Shown: piece after piece, positions 17,075 to 26,217 of the stretch | Layout of the letters: each line of letters starts with the position of its first letter | How positions within the stretch are numbered: position 1 is the stretch's first letter | From: Hymenobacter sp. HSC-4F20 | Lineage (GTDB): Bacteria > Bacteroidota > Bacteroidia > Cytophagales > Hymenobacteraceae | DNA: 64,000 nucleotides | Direction: 5' to 3' | Assembly (NCBI RefSeq): GCF_019599275.1 | Contig: NZ_JAHZTD010000001.1 | Location: forward strand, 310,001-374,000 | Made by a program: the position numbers and the translations under genes | The notes under the pieces: model-generated | What the model was told of the DNA's origin: nothing | Seen by the model: only the letters and a program-made list of their open reading frames with translations | Database searches by the model: none

Positions 17075-17923
17075 TTAGTGCGCATGAAAGGTGAGTACCG
17101 GTGGGGCCGCGTGCAGGGCCACATTTTCCGAAATGCTACCCTGAAATAAGTGCCCAAGCCCGGTGCGGCCGTGGGTTAGCATCACCACCAAATCGGCGTG
17201 GGCCTGCTCGGCAAAGCGCGGAATGCCGGTGCTGGCGTTGGGTGCATGAAACACATCGGGCTCGTAATGGGTGAGCTGGTGCCGGTCGGCGAAGCGGTGA
17301 ATGCGCATGAGCGTGGCTTCGGAGCGGGTAGGATCGGGCACTACATCCAGCAAATGCAGCAAAGCCTCGGGAAACACCTCCTGCACCTGGCGCAAGCTGC
17401 GTACTGCCAAATCGGCTTCCGCAGAAAAATCAGAGGCAAATACAATGTGGCGGACTTCGAAGTGGGGGGTAGGGTGCTTCACGGTGAGCACCGGGCAGGG
17501 CGCCAGCCGCACAATGTGTTCGGTGCGGGAGCCGGTAAAAAAATGCTCCCAGGAGTTGTGGTCTTTGGCCCCCATCACCACCAAATCAATCTGGCGTTCC
17601 TGGATGGCGTCGAGCATGGCGTCCTCGAAGCTGGCTGTATGAATCACATCGTGCACTACCATGCCGGGTGCCGTACGGTGGGCTTCAGCCATTAGCTCAT
17701 GCATGCGGTGCTTTACTACCTGCAGCAGCTTGAGAGTGTACACATCATTAAGGCCGCCGCCCCCAGCCAAGCCGCCGGTAGAGGCGAATCGGGCGCTTTC
17801 GGGCAGCTCCACTACGTGCATCAGCGTGATGTTGCCGCCGGTGCGCTGAGCTATTTGCAAGGCCACCTCAAAGGCGTGGTGGGCTGTGGAGGAAAAATCT
17901 GTGGGTACCAGTAGATTCTTCAT
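17075..17923 (-). CDS. Tandem universal stress protein (UspA)
   Basis: A 282-residue cytosolic protein with two UspA domains, residues 1-150 and 155-282. The first begins LLVPTDFSSTA and contains VVMGAKD followed by a GSRTEHIVRLAPCPVL segment, close to the ATP-binding G-x2-G-x9-G(S/T) pattern. The second begins VFASDFSAEAD and ends with MLTHGRTGLGHLFQGSI-ENVALHAAPPVL. Usp proteins bind nucleotide and modulate stress responses. Single gene, upstream of the small orphan on the same strand but separated by the conserved element. Confidence 0.92.
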   Translation of the reverse strand: MKNLLVPTDFSSTAHHAFEVALQIAQRTGGNITLMHVVELPESARFASTGGLAGGGGLNDVYTLKLLQVVKHRMHELMAEAHRTAPGMVVHDVIHTASFEDAMLDAIQERQIDLVVMGAKDHNSWEHFFTGSRTEHIVRLAPCPVLTVKHPTPHFEVRHIVFASDFSAEADLAVRSLRQVQEVFPEALLHLLDVVPDPTRSEATLMRIHRFADRHQLTHYEPDVFHAPNASTGIPRFAEQAHADLVVMLTHGRTGLGHLFQGSISENVALHAAPPVLTFHAH

Positions 17924-18137
17924 AGCAGAAACAATAAGTGGTCAACAGCCTCGCCCGCACGGTTCCCCATTCGGGTTATTTACTGAATAATATACAGATT
18001 TATTTGGGTATATGCAAGAGTGGATAAGCTGCCAGCTGGATTAGTGTTAGGCTTAAAGAACCTAGCTTAGTTTTTGGCCTCTTCTTATAGACAGAAAGAA
18101 GTTGATTTGATAATCAGGGAGCTGAACTGAAAGCAAA

Positions 18138-18167
18138 AGCCCAGACTTCCACAAGGAAGCCTGGGCT
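18138..18167 (-). terminator. Terminator of the M28 peptidase gene
   Basis: AGCCCAGACTTCC / GGAAGCCTGGGCT with a four-base loop (one mismatch), followed on the minus strand by TTTTGCTTT. A typical intrinsic terminator 29 bases after the stop codon. Confidence 0.8.
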
Positions 18168-18195
18168 GATCTATACAAAAGGAGTAGTGGCCTAC

Positions 18196-19698
18196 CTACC
18201 GCTCCAGCTTGAAGTCGGGGTCCACGGTAATGCGCTGCGGGGCAGCCGACACGGCCCAGCCGGTAGCGTACATCCAGCGCGTCATGCGGGTGAGCTTGGC
18301 TATATCGATGCGGGAGGCTTCGTCGCGGGGCGTGTGGTAGTCGGGGTGGAGCAGGGTGGTGAAGAAGATGGCCGGGATGCCCGCCCGGGCGTAGGGCAGG
18401 TGGTCGGAGCGGAAGTACCAGCCTTCGGGGTGCTTGGCGTCGTCCCAGGAGTTATCAAGGGCAAACTTGGTGTGGTCCTGGTTAGCTTTCAGGGCCATTT
18501 CTACCAGGGCTTTGGAGTTGCGGTGGGGCGGGGTAGAGCCCAGCAAAGCCGCTGAATCAGGAGCGTTACGGCCCATCATATCCCCGTTGAGCACGGCCAC
18601 AATCGAGGACTTGGCTACTGTAGGGTGCTCGGCATACCAGCGCGAGCCCAGCAGGCCACGCTCCTCGGCTCCGTGCCACACAAACAAGGCCGAGCGGGCC
18701 CCGGGGCGCTGCTTCCAGGCCCGGCCAATAGCCAGCAGGGCTACGCTCACCGTCGCGTTATCATCGGCCCCATTCCAGATGGAGTCGCCGGCTACGGGCG
18801 CCCCAATGCCGTCGTGGTCGTGGTGGCCGCTAAACAACACGTGCTCGGCGCGGCGGGCCGGGTCGGTGCCGGGGGCGCGGGCTACCACGTTCATAGACGG
18901 GTACAGATAGTCGTTGGCGGCCAGCTCGGCCTGGAGGCGGGCACCTTTGGCGCGGAGCTGGGTGGCCACGGCTTGGCGCACCAGCAGCACCGGCACCGGG
19001 GAGGCGGGTAAAGGCATGGAAGGCAGCAGATAGAGGCCATCCTGGTAGCGGTGCCCCACAAACTCCAGGCTGGGCTCGGCGGTGGCATCGGCCGCCAGCA
19101 CTATGCCAGCTACGCCGCGGGCGCGCAGGGCCGCGCTTTGCTGCCCAATGCCAGCCAGGGTGTAACGCATGGACCAAAGGCTCATCTTCGGGGCCGGCAG
19201 GGGGGTAGGCGGCAGCAAGGGCATGGCCACAATCTTGCCCCGCAGGTCGCGCCGCACGGTATCAGCCAGGGAGTTCAGCCACACCACCGGCCCATCCAGA
19301 CGAGCATTGAGCGGGGAAGTTACCCAGGCATCTTTCCACAGCGTCAGGGGCTTGCCACTCAGGCTCAGGCGGGTAGCGGCGGCTACCGTCACGCGGCGCA
19401 GGGGGTAGAACTGAAAGTAGGTACCATCGTCGCCGGCGGGCTCCAGGCCGGCCTCGCGGGCGCGCTCGGCTACCCACACGGCGGCGCGCAACTCATCGGG
19501 AGTGCCGGCGCGGCGGCCCCGGAAGTTGTCGTCGGCCAGGGCAAACAGGTCGCGCTTCACCTCATCTTCCCGAATGGCGCTCAGAAGCGGTTCGCCGGGG
19601 GCTTTGGCGTTGGTTGAGGAGGTAGCGGGCGGGCGGGTGCAGCCGGGCAGCACCGATGCCGCCAAGCCCAGGCCCGCCAGAAGAGTAATCAAACGCAT
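18196..19698 (-). CDS. M28-family metallopeptidase lipoprotein
   Basis: About 500 residues from the ATG at 19698, which starts a lipoprotein signal (hydrophobic stretch ending in the lipobox LPGC near residue 19). A PA-like insert lies at about 100-240 and the di-zinc peptidase domain at about 255-480. Visible ligands are His and Asp in SGHHDHDG, Asp in NGADDNA, the Glu-Glu pair in GAEERGLLG, Asp in NGDMMG and His in RSDHLPYA. The family cleaves N-terminal residues from peptides; a lipoprotein form should sit in the periplasm or outer membrane. A longer frame opens with a GTG at 19761 but would bury the signal peptide. Single gene. Confidence 0.92.
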   Translation of the reverse strand: MRLITLLAGLGLAASVLPGCTRPPATSSTNAKAPGEPLLSAIREDEVKRDLFALADDNFRGRRAGTPDELRAAVWVAERAREAGLEPAGDDGTYFQFYPLRRVTVAAATRLSLSGKPLTLWKDAWVTSPLNARLDGPVVWLNSLADTVRRDLRGKIVAMPLLPPTPLPAPKMSLWSMRYTLAGIGQQSAALRARGVAGIVLAADATAEPSLEFVGHRYQDGLYLLPSMPLPASPVPVLLVRQAVATQLRAKGARLQAELAANDYLYPSMNVVARAPGTDPARRAEHVLFSGHHDHDGIGAPVAGDSIWNGADDNATVSVALLAIGRAWKQRPGARSALFVWHGAEERGLLGSRWYAEHPTVAKSSIVAVLNGDMMGRNAPDSAALLGSTPPHRNSKALVEMALKANQDHTKFALDNSWDDAKHPEGWYFRSDHLPYARAGIPAIFFTTLLHPDYHTPRDEASRIDIAKLTRMTRWMYATGWAVSAAPQRITVDPDFKLER

Positions 19699-19840
19699 GG
19701 GCAGAAGGAAATGTAAAAAGAATGGTTGTGGGCAGTTTGTAGCGTCCAGATGAGTCGTCACTAGTGCAGTTGGCTAATGTAGAGCATAGTCCTCACATCA
19801 TTGGCAGCGGCCTACCCCCGATCAGCTGGGAAATCAATGA

Positions 19841-19911
19841 TTCGGAACAGCAGCGGGGAATCGGAGTGCAGCCTTGGTTAGCTAACTCCGATTCCCCGCT
19901 GCCGTTCCGAA
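19841..19911 (-). terminator. Very long hairpin downstream of rtcB
   Basis: Two 27-base arms (19841-19867 and 19885-19911), complementary at 26 of 27 positions, with a 17-base loop, 15 bases after the rtcB stop codon. It acts most simply as a terminator and 3'-end stabiliser. Confidence 0.7.
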
Positions 19912-19925
19912 CGATAATTCCCTTG

Positions 19926-21356
19926 TTATTCGCCGCCGTATTTGCTTTTGCCGCCGCCTCCGGCATCCATGCGCACAATGCGCGGGCGGAAAGAGCCCAG
20001 CACGTCTACCAGGTCCTGTTGATGAGCCATTACCTGGTGAATATCCTTATAGGCTTGAGGCGCTTCATCCAGGCCACCGCCGATGAGCTCGATGCCTTGG
20101 TCGCGCAGGAGGCGGCGCAGTTCCCCTTCACTGACTTGCTGCTTGGCCTGGGTGCGCGAGAGGCGCCGCCCGGCCCCGTGGGAAGCCGACTGAATAGAAT
20201 CCTGCTCCCCGCGGCCCCGCACAATAAAGCCTGGGGCCGTCATGGAGCCCGGAATAACGCCCAGCACGCCTTTGCCGGCCGGGGTAGCGCCTTTGCGGTG
20301 CACAATGGCCTCGCGTCCATCCGGCAGGGTTTCTTTCCAGGCAAAGTTGTGGTGATTTTCCACTTTGGCCAGCGGCTTTTCGCCCAGGGCCAGGCTGAGG
20401 CGGCGGTGAATGTCGTGGTGGCAGGCCGAGGCGTAGTCGCCCGCCAGGTTCATGGCCCGCCAGTATTCCTGGCCTTCCTGGGTGTTGAGGTCGAGCCAGG
20501 CCAGGTAGCGCGCCTCTGGGGGCAGGGGGCACTTCTGCATGGCCACTTTGGTATAGTGCTGGGCAATAGCCGCGCCCAGTCCGCGCGAACCGGAGTGGGA
20601 AAGCAGGCCCAGATACTGCCCGATAGGAACGCCCAGCTCATTGTCTTCGGTGGTAATATCCACGATGCCCCACTCCACGAAGTGGTTGCCGGAGCCCGAA
20701 GAGCCGAGCTGGTTGATGGCCGCCTCCCGCTTGCCCTTCACCACCGGAATTTCCCGGAACTCGGGCCGGTCGAGAATGGGGTCAGAGGCGGGGTTCTTGA
20801 ACACTTCCTTGGCCCCGAAACGGGTGTGGTTGTGCAGTAGCTTTTTCAGCTCCTGGGTGCGCTGCTCCAGGTACCGCGGGGGCAACGCAAACACCGACAG
20901 AGCCATGCGGCAGCCAATATCCATGCCTACGCCGTAGGGAATCACGGCGTTATCCACGGCCAGCACCCCACCAATGGGCAGGCCATAGCCCTGGTGGGCA
21001 TCGGGCATGAGGGCCCCATCCAGCGTTACGGGGAGCTTCATGGCGGTGTCCATCTGCTTGCGGGCGCCATCTTCAATGAAGGCTTCGCCGTAGCGGCGGT
21101 AGTCCTTGATTTCGGGGTTGAGGCCCACGTCGCGGCTGGGGTCGGGCACAAACTCTTTGGCTAGCTCCCGCCACAGCGAGTCGCGGAGGTAGGCGTAGGG
21201 GTCTTCCTTGATTTTCTGAAGCAGAGCCAGGGCGCTGCCTTTGTCGAGGTTTTTGAGTTGGCGGTCTTCCAGAATATCCAGGGCCAGGGTGGTGGCCCGG
21301 CCTTCGGGGTAGCCAATTTTGCGCAGGTCGTTGCCGCGCAGCTTTTGCGTTGCCAT
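19926..21356 (-). CDS. rtcB: RNA-splicing ligase RtcB
   Basis: A 476-residue RtcB that joins 2',3'-cyclic phosphate or 3'-phosphate RNA ends to 5'-OH ends using GTP and Mn(II). Metal ligands are visible in GVGMDIGC (Asp, Cys), NHFVEW (His), SHSGSRGLG (His) and HRKGATPA (His). The guanylylated His is in the SHGAGR motif near the C-terminus, and the protein ends in a Gly-rich GGGGKSKYGG tail. The start at 21356 gives the usual MATQKLRGNDL N-terminus; 34 more codons are open upstream without support. No archease, RtcA or RtcR is adjacent, so it is probably expressed on its own for RNA repair. Confidence 0.95.
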   Translation of the reverse strand: MATQKLRGNDLRKIGYPEGRATTLALDILEDRQLKNLDKGSALALLQKIKEDPYAYLRDSLWRELAKEFVPDPSRDVGLNPEIKDYRRYGEAFIEDGARKQMDTAMKLPVTLDGALMPDAHQGYGLPIGGVLAVDNAVIPYGVGMDIGCRMALSVFALPPRYLEQRTQELKKLLHNHTRFGAKEVFKNPASDPILDRPEFREIPVVKGKREAAINQLGSSGSGNHFVEWGIVDITTEDNELGVPIGQYLGLLSHSGSRGLGAAIAQHYTKVAMQKCPLPPEARYLAWLDLNTQEGQEYWRAMNLAGDYASACHHDIHRRLSLALGEKPLAKVENHHNFAWKETLPDGREAIVHRKGATPAGKGVLGVIPGSMTAPGFIVRGRGEQDSIQSASHGAGRRLSRTQAKQQVSEGELRRLLRDQGIELIGGGLDEAPQAYKDIHQVMAHQQDLVDVLGSFRPRIVRMDAGGGGKSKYGGE

Positions 21357-21576
21357 AGGAGAGAAGGGGTGGGTGGTAAGAGGTTGTAGCGTGATTCCGG
21401 GCCGGGGGTTATGGCCGAGCTTACAGAAAGCAGAAGCCTTGCATCTTGGTATGCCCACCGCTCCCTACCCCTACGGCCTGCTCCAACCTGCCTTCACCCG
21501 AACACTAATTGGCGTAGCTTACAGGTCTTTGGCTTAGCTTGCGTCAGCTACTCTCTTGCTAAACCCGCCCGAGCCT

Positions 21577-22431
21577 ATGCGTTTTCGCACCCGCCATCTT
21601 GCCTTCTTGTTCCTGCTGCTCGTGGGGTTTTGTGGGGGTAGGAGCGGCCGGGCCCAGCAGGCCAAGCCGAAGTTTCGGGTAGTCGCCTTCTTTACCGCCA
21701 AAAACGATTTGGCCCACATCAGCTACGTGCAGGAGGCCAACGCGTGGTTTCCGAAAATGGCCGCGGCGCACCAGTTCAGCTACGATACCACTTCAAACTG
21801 GAACAACCTGAATGCCGAGTTTCTGGCCCGCTATCAGGTAGTGGTTTTCCTGGATACTCGCCCCGAAGCCCCGGCCCAGCGGGCAGCTTTTCAGCAGTAC
21901 ATGGAGCGGGGCGGCGCCTGGATGGGCTTTCACTTTGCCGGCTTCGCCCTGAGCCCTTCGGCCTACCCCCAGAACTGGAACTGGTACCATGAGCAATTTC
22001 TGGGCACGGGCTCCTACGCCGGCAACACCTGGCGGCCTACGGCTGCCGTGCTGCGGGTAGAAAACCGCCGGCACCCGGCCACGCGCCACCTGCCGCCTAC
22101 CTTTACTTCGGCCCCCAACGAGTGGTACAAGTGGAGCAATGACTTGCGCACCAACCCCAACATCGATATTCTGCTGGCCATTGACTCCACGAGCTTTCCG
22201 CTGGGTACCGGGCCCAAGCCCCACGAAATCTGGCACAGCGGCTACTACCCCGTTGCCTGGGCGAATAAGCGCTACCGGATGCTGTATGTGAACATGGGCC
22301 ACAACGACATGGACTACGAGCACGGCACCAACCAAACGTTGTCGTTTACCTTCGCCAATGCCCTCCAAAGCCAGTTTATACTCGATGGGCTGCTCTGGCT
22401 GGGAACTGGCCGAAAGCGGCCGGTTCGCTAA
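21577..22431 (+). CDS. ThuA-like domain protein, secreted
   Basis: A protein of about 284 residues with a signal peptide (residues 1-27, ending near GRAQQ) and a ThuA-like class I glutamine-amidotransferase fold. Blocks include RVVAFFTAKNDLAHISY at the first strand, a central YQVVVFLDTRPEAP, RGGAWMGFHFAG and the WHSGYYPVAWANKRYRMLYVNMGH segment typical of ThuA. The family is linked to sugar metabolism in Bacteroidota, but its reaction is not settled. ATG 21577 is chosen because the upstream codon (21556) is TTG. Monocistronic. Confidence 0.88.
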   Translation: MRFRTRHLAFLFLLLVGFCGGRSGRAQQAKPKFRVVAFFTAKNDLAHISYVQEANAWFPKMAAAHQFSYDTTSNWNNLNAEFLARYQVVVFLDTRPEAPAQRAAFQQYMERGGAWMGFHFAGFALSPSAYPQNWNWYHEQFLGTGSYAGNTWRPTAAVLRVENRRHPATRHLPPTFTSAPNEWYKWSNDLRTNPNIDILLAIDSTSFPLGTGPKPHEIWHSGYYPVAWANKRYRMLYVNMGHNDMDYEHGTNQTLSFTFANALQSQFILDGLLWLGTGRKRPVR

Positions 22432-22605
22432 CCGGGGAGGGGTAGCAACGGCAGCTCCACCGTAGATGCCGGCCCGCGCCGGGTGCCCTTGCCGGCTACG
22501 GCTTAGCTTCGAATTTTACCCAGCCGCCGCGGGAAACTTGTAGCCTGAATTCGCGTTTTGCCAGTAGCGGGTGCCTGCTTAAAAGGACCCGCTCGCTTTT
22601 TTCTT

Positions 22606-24207
22606 ATGGCAACTACCCCCCAATCAATAGAACAGGCTTCGTTTCAGAACTCCTTTGTGGATGAGCTGCGCGGCGAAGCCTCCATGGATAAACGGCCCCG
22701 CCAAGTGCCGGGCTACCACTACTCCCGCGTAGAACCCACCGCCGTGCAAGCGCCGCGCTTGTTGGCTTGGTCTGAGGAGCTGGCCGACTTTCTGGGCCTG
22801 GAGCGCCCCGCTGACCAGGGCCCGGCCGTAGAGGTGCTGGCCGGCAACCGGCTGGCTCCTACCATGAAGCCCTTTGCGGCCCGCTACGGCGGCCACCAAT
22901 TCGGCAACTGGGCCGGGCAGCTCGGCGACGGGCGCGCCATTTCCCTGGGCGAGCTAACGGCTACCAATGGCACTACCTGGGAAATTCAGCTGAAAGGCGC
23001 CGGCCCCACGCCTTACTCGCGCCGCGCCGATGGGCGGGCCGTGCTGCGCTCCTCCCTTCGTGAGTTTCTGTGCTCGGAGGCCATGCATTACCTGGGCGTG
23101 CCCACCACCCGGGCTCTCAGCCTGGTTGCCACCGGCGACGAGGTAATCCGCGACATGTTCTACAACGGCAACGCCCGGCCCGAGCCCGGCGCCATTGTGG
23201 CCCGCGTGGCGCCTACCTTCGTGCGCTTCGGCAACTTCCAGATTTTCCTGGCTACCGGCGAAATGGACAACCTGCGTGCCCTGGCCGACTACGTGATTCG
23301 GCGGCACTACCCCGAGCTGGGCGAGCCCTCGCCGGAGGTGTACGTGCGCTGGTTTGAGGAAATCTGCCGCCGCACGGCCATCATGATTGCGCATTGGCAG
23401 TCGGTGGGCTTTGTGCACGGGGTGATGAACACCGACAACATGAGCATTCTGGGCCTGACCATCGACTACGGCCCCTATGGCTGGCTGGAGCCCTACGACC
23501 CCGACTGGACGCCCAACACCACCGACTTCGGGGGCCGCCGCTATGCCTTTGGGCAGCAACCGCGGGTAGCCCTCTGGAACCTGATGCAGCTAGGCCAGGC
23601 CATTTCGCCCCTCGTCAACGACGTGAAGGAGTTGAATCCGGCCCTCGACGTGTACATCAACACCTTGGGAAACACCCGGCACGAAATGATGCTCCGCAAG
23701 TTGGGCCTCACTTCGCTTAACCGGGAAGAAGACGAGGCTCTTATCGAAGCCTTGGAGCAAACCTTGGCTGAGTCGGAAGTAGACATGACGCTCTTCTTCC
23801 GCCACCTCTCGCACACGGTGCCGGAAGTGCTGAAGGCGCCCGAAAATGGCGGCGCGGCGTGGCAGGAGTTGCTGGCTGCGGCATCTTACTCCACGGCCCC
23901 CGCCGAGGAAGAAGCATTGGTACAGTGGCTGCAGCGTTATTTCCTGCGCCTGCAGCAGGAGCAGGCCAGCCCCGAGGCCATTCAGCAACTGATGCTGCAA
24001 GCCAACCCCAAGTATGTGCTGCGTAACTACTTGGCCCAGCAAGCCATTGAAGCCGCCGAGGCCGGCGACCTGTCGGTGCTGAACCGCCTGATGGAAGTGC
24101 TCAAAAAGCCGTTCGATGAGCAGCCCGAGCACGACGAGCTGGCCGCCAAGCGCCCCGACTGGGCCCGCGAAAAGCCTGGCTGCGCTACCCTCTCCTGCAG
24201 CTCCTAA
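22606..24207 (+). CDS. selO: SelO protein adenylyltransferase (YdiU)
   Basis: About 533 residues of the SelO pseudokinase family, which transfers AMP from ATP to hydroxyl side chains of target proteins, often linked to redox balance. Typical blocks are RYGGHQFGNWAGQLGDGRA, LKGAGPTPYSRRADGRAVLR, SLREFLCSEAMHYLGVPTTR and HGVMNTDNMSILGLTIDYGP, which contain the nucleotide- and metal-binding residues. The C-terminus is C-ATLSCSS, with Cys at the position that is selenocysteine in animal SelO. The ATG at 22606 is chosen; 16 upstream codons are open but not conserved. Single gene followed by two hairpins. Confidence 0.94.
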   Translation: MATTPQSIEQASFQNSFVDELRGEASMDKRPRQVPGYHYSRVEPTAVQAPRLLAWSEELADFLGLERPADQGPAVEVLAGNRLAPTMKPFAARYGGHQFGNWAGQLGDGRAISLGELTATNGTTWEIQLKGAGPTPYSRRADGRAVLRSSLREFLCSEAMHYLGVPTTRALSLVATGDEVIRDMFYNGNARPEPGAIVARVAPTFVRFGNFQIFLATGEMDNLRALADYVIRRHYPELGEPSPEVYVRWFEEICRRTAIMIAHWQSVGFVHGVMNTDNMSILGLTIDYGPYGWLEPYDPDWTPNTTDFGGRRYAFGQQPRVALWNLMQLGQAISPLVNDVKELNPALDVYINTLGNTRHEMMLRKLGLTSLNREEDEALIEALEQTLAESEVDMTLFFRHLSHTVPEVLKAPENGGAAWQELLAAASYSTAPAEEEALVQWLQRYFLRLQQEQASPEAIQQLMLQANPKYVLRNYLAQQAIEAAEAGDLSVLNRLMEVLKKPFDEQPEHDELAAKRPDWAREKPGCATLSCSS

Positions 24208-24225
24208 GCTTCCCGGAAGCTTAGG
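24203..24225 (+). terminator. Hairpin at the selO stop codon
   Basis: CCTAAGCTT / AAGCTTAGG stem with a five-base loop; the TAA stop of selO lies in the left arm. No T-tract, so it may be a 3'-end structure rather than the main terminator. Confidence 0.5.
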
Positions 24226-24301
24226 GGGTAGGGTGAAACCGTCACTTTTTTCAATTTCACCTAACCTTCCAAAGCTGGACAGCGTACAAGCCATTTCGAT
24301 A

Positions 24302-24339
24302 ACCAAGCCTGCAGCTATGCTAGTAGTTGCAGGCTTGGT
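24302..24339 (+). terminator. Intrinsic terminator after selO
   Basis: ACCAAGCCTGCA / TGCAGGCTTGGT perfect 12-bp stem with a 14-base loop, followed by GTGTTTTAT. Confidence 0.75.
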
Positions 24340-24365
24340 GTGTTTTATGAGAAGTACCCCGTTGC

Positions 24366-24758
24366 ATGGAGTTGGTTGCTACCTTTTCTTACCTAGACAT
24401 CTATCTGCATACCAGCGCATGTCCGGTGCTGGAAATGCACTGGAAAGGCTTTGTAAGTAGTATTAATTTTCGGCAGGCCATTAAAACCGGACTGCAGCTG
24501 GCGCGCCAGCACCAGATAAAAGGCTGGCTGGCCGATGACCGGCAGCTAGGTGCCGTGCGCCCCACCGACCTGGACTGGAGCTTTTCCTACTTGCACGAGG
24601 CCCTGGCCGAGTTAGGGGTAGATCGGTTTGCCCTGCTGGAGTCAGCGGAAACGCTCAACCGCTTTATTATCGGGCATAAATACGACGAAACTGCCCTGCC
24701 CTTTGAGTTTCGGCGCTTTGCCAGCGCCGAAGAAGCGCGGGCCTGGCTATGCGACTAA
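24366..24758 (+). CDS. SpoIIAA/STAS-like protein, first copy
   Basis: A 130-residue protein with a SpoIIAA-like layout: N-terminal strands (ATFSYLDIYLH, CPVLEMHWKGFVSS), a long helix, a central strand KGWLADDRQLGAVRP, and a C-terminal FRRFASAEEARAWL helix. It is related in layout to the proteins at 26218-26613 and 57278-57790. These proteins are common in Bacteroidota and lack the phosphorylatable Ser of true anti-anti-sigma factors as far as I can see. It lies 70 bases upstream of the LRR kinase on the same strand and is probably co-transcribed with it. Confidence 0.8.
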   Translation: MELVATFSYLDIYLHTSACPVLEMHWKGFVSSINFRQAIKTGLQLARQHQIKGWLADDRQLGAVRPTDLDWSFSYLHEALAELGVDRFALLESAETLNRFIIGHKYDETALPFEFRRFASAEEARAWLCD

Positions 24759-24828
24759 GCTCAGGCTACTACAATGGGTAGGGGAACCGGAGCGTGACAG
24801 TCCGGACTTGCTTGCCGACCTTTGCCTC

Positions 24829-26166
24829 ATGCACACGCTTGCTCAACTACGGGCCGGGGAACTGGCCGGCGCCACCCGCCTCGACTTATCGGAGGGGCTG
24901 ACGGAGTTTCCGCGGGAAATTTTCGACCTGGCCGATACCTTGGAAATCCTCAATCTTACGGGCAATGCCCTTTCGGCCTTGCCGCCAGATCTGAGCCGGC
25001 TGCGGAAGCTGCGCATCCTGTTCTGCTCAGACAACCAGTTTACCACCGTGCCCGAGGTGCTGGGCAGTTGTGCGGAGCTGAGCATGATTGGCTTCAAGGC
25101 CAACCAAATCCGGACGTTTCCGGCCGCGGCCCTGCCGCCCAAGCTGCGCTGGCTGATTCTGACGGATAACCAGCTAAGCGAAGTGCCAGCGGAAATCGGT
25201 AACTGCCCGCACCTGCAAAAGCTGATGCTGGCGGGCAACCAACTCCATCACTTGCCCGAAACCCTGGCCGCGTGTACCAACCTGGAGCTGCTGCGCATTG
25301 CGGCTAACCGCTTTACCAGCCTCCCGGAGTGGCTGCTGGCCATGCCCCGCCTGACCTGGCTGGCCTACGCCGGCAACCCCTTCAGCGAAGCAGCGGAAGC
25401 GGCGGCCCTGGCCCGAAACCCCATAGCAAGCATCAACTGGAGCCAACTGGCGGTGGAGCAGAAGCTCGGCGAAGGCGCTTCGGGTGTGATTTACCAAGCC
25501 CGCTGGCAGCCCGCGGCCGAGGCTCAGACTGCCGAACCAGTAGCCGTAAAAGTATTCAAAGGGGCCCTGACCAGCGACGGGCTGCCTCATAGCGAGATGG
25601 TAGCCTGCATCAGCGCCGGAGCACACCCAAACCTTATTCAGGTGAAGGGCAAAGTAGCCGGGCACCCCACGCAGGCCGAAGGGCTGGTGCTGGAACTCAT
25701 TGACCCCGCTTTTGGCAACCTGGCCGGCCCTCCCAGCTTTGCTACCTGCACCCGCGACGTGTACGCCCCCACTACGCATTTCAGCCCGGAAGCGGCCCTG
25801 CGCATCGCCCAAGGCATTGCCGGTGCGGCCGCTCACCTGCACCAGCAAGGCATTCTGCACGGCGACTTGTACGCCCACAACATCCTCACCACCCCCGCCG
25901 GCGACTCCCTGCTCGGCGACTTCGGGGCGGCCTGCTTTTTCAACCCTGAGGAGCCGGACCTGGCCCAGGCGTTGCAACGCCTGGAGGTGCGGGCTTTTGG
26001 CTGTTTGCTGGAAGAACTGCTAGAGTTTTGTCCGCTACTCGTCGGCTCAGCGGCTGGGCAGGCGCTACAGGCTTTGCAGCAGCGCTGCACCCAACCCCAG
26101 CCAAGTGCCCGGCCCCTGTTTGCTGAAATTCAGGCCGCGCTGTCCGGTGTGGAGGTAGGGGTTTAG
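24829..26166 (+). CDS. Leucine-rich-repeat Ser/Thr protein kinase
   Basis: A 445-residue fusion. Residues 15-200 hold about seven leucine-rich repeats of the x-LPxxLxxLxxLxxLxLxxNxL type (LEILNLTGNALSALP, KLRWLILTDNQLSEVP, HLQKLMLAGNQLHHLP). A kinase domain follows from about 210: P-loop LGEGASGVIYQ, Lys in VAVKVFK, catalytic loop HGDLYAHNIL (HGD in place of HRD, with the Asn kept) and GDFGA for DFG. All catalytic residues seem present. No membrane segment is visible, so it is cytosolic. The start at 24829 avoids overlap with the upstream gene and begins at the first LRR cap; the longer frame to 24628 is a shadow of that gene. It is flanked by two SpoIIAA-like genes. Confidence 0.88.
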   Translation: MHTLAQLRAGELAGATRLDLSEGLTEFPREIFDLADTLEILNLTGNALSALPPDLSRLRKLRILFCSDNQFTTVPEVLGSCAELSMIGFKANQIRTFPAAALPPKLRWLILTDNQLSEVPAEIGNCPHLQKLMLAGNQLHHLPETLAACTNLELLRIAANRFTSLPEWLLAMPRLTWLAYAGNPFSEAAEAAALARNPIASINWSQLAVEQKLGEGASGVIYQARWQPAAEAQTAEPVAVKVFKGALTSDGLPHSEMVACISAGAHPNLIQVKGKVAGHPTQAEGLVLELIDPAFGNLAGPPSFATCTRDVYAPTTHFSPEAALRIAQGIAGAAAHLHQQGILHGDLYAHNILTTPAGDSLLGDFGAACFFNPEEPDLAQALQRLEVRAFGCLLEELLEFCPLLVGSAAGQALQALQQRCTQPQPSARPLFAEIQAALSGVEVGV

Positions 26167-26217
26167 GGCGAGTAGTGGGGTAGCAGGTGGCTTCTAAAGG
26201 CGTCTTACTTTATATTA

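Noticed and set aside
19764..20840. 358-codon plus-strand frame opposite rtcB
   Set aside because: It is the antisense shadow of rtcB, whose motifs are all present on the minus strand. Only its first 160 bases are outside rtcB, and these hold the terminator hairpin.
24628..24828. N-terminal extension of the LRR kinase
   Set aside because: This part overlaps the upstream SpoIIAA-like gene in another frame and has no LRR-like content. The ATG at 24829 gives a protein starting at the LRR cap.
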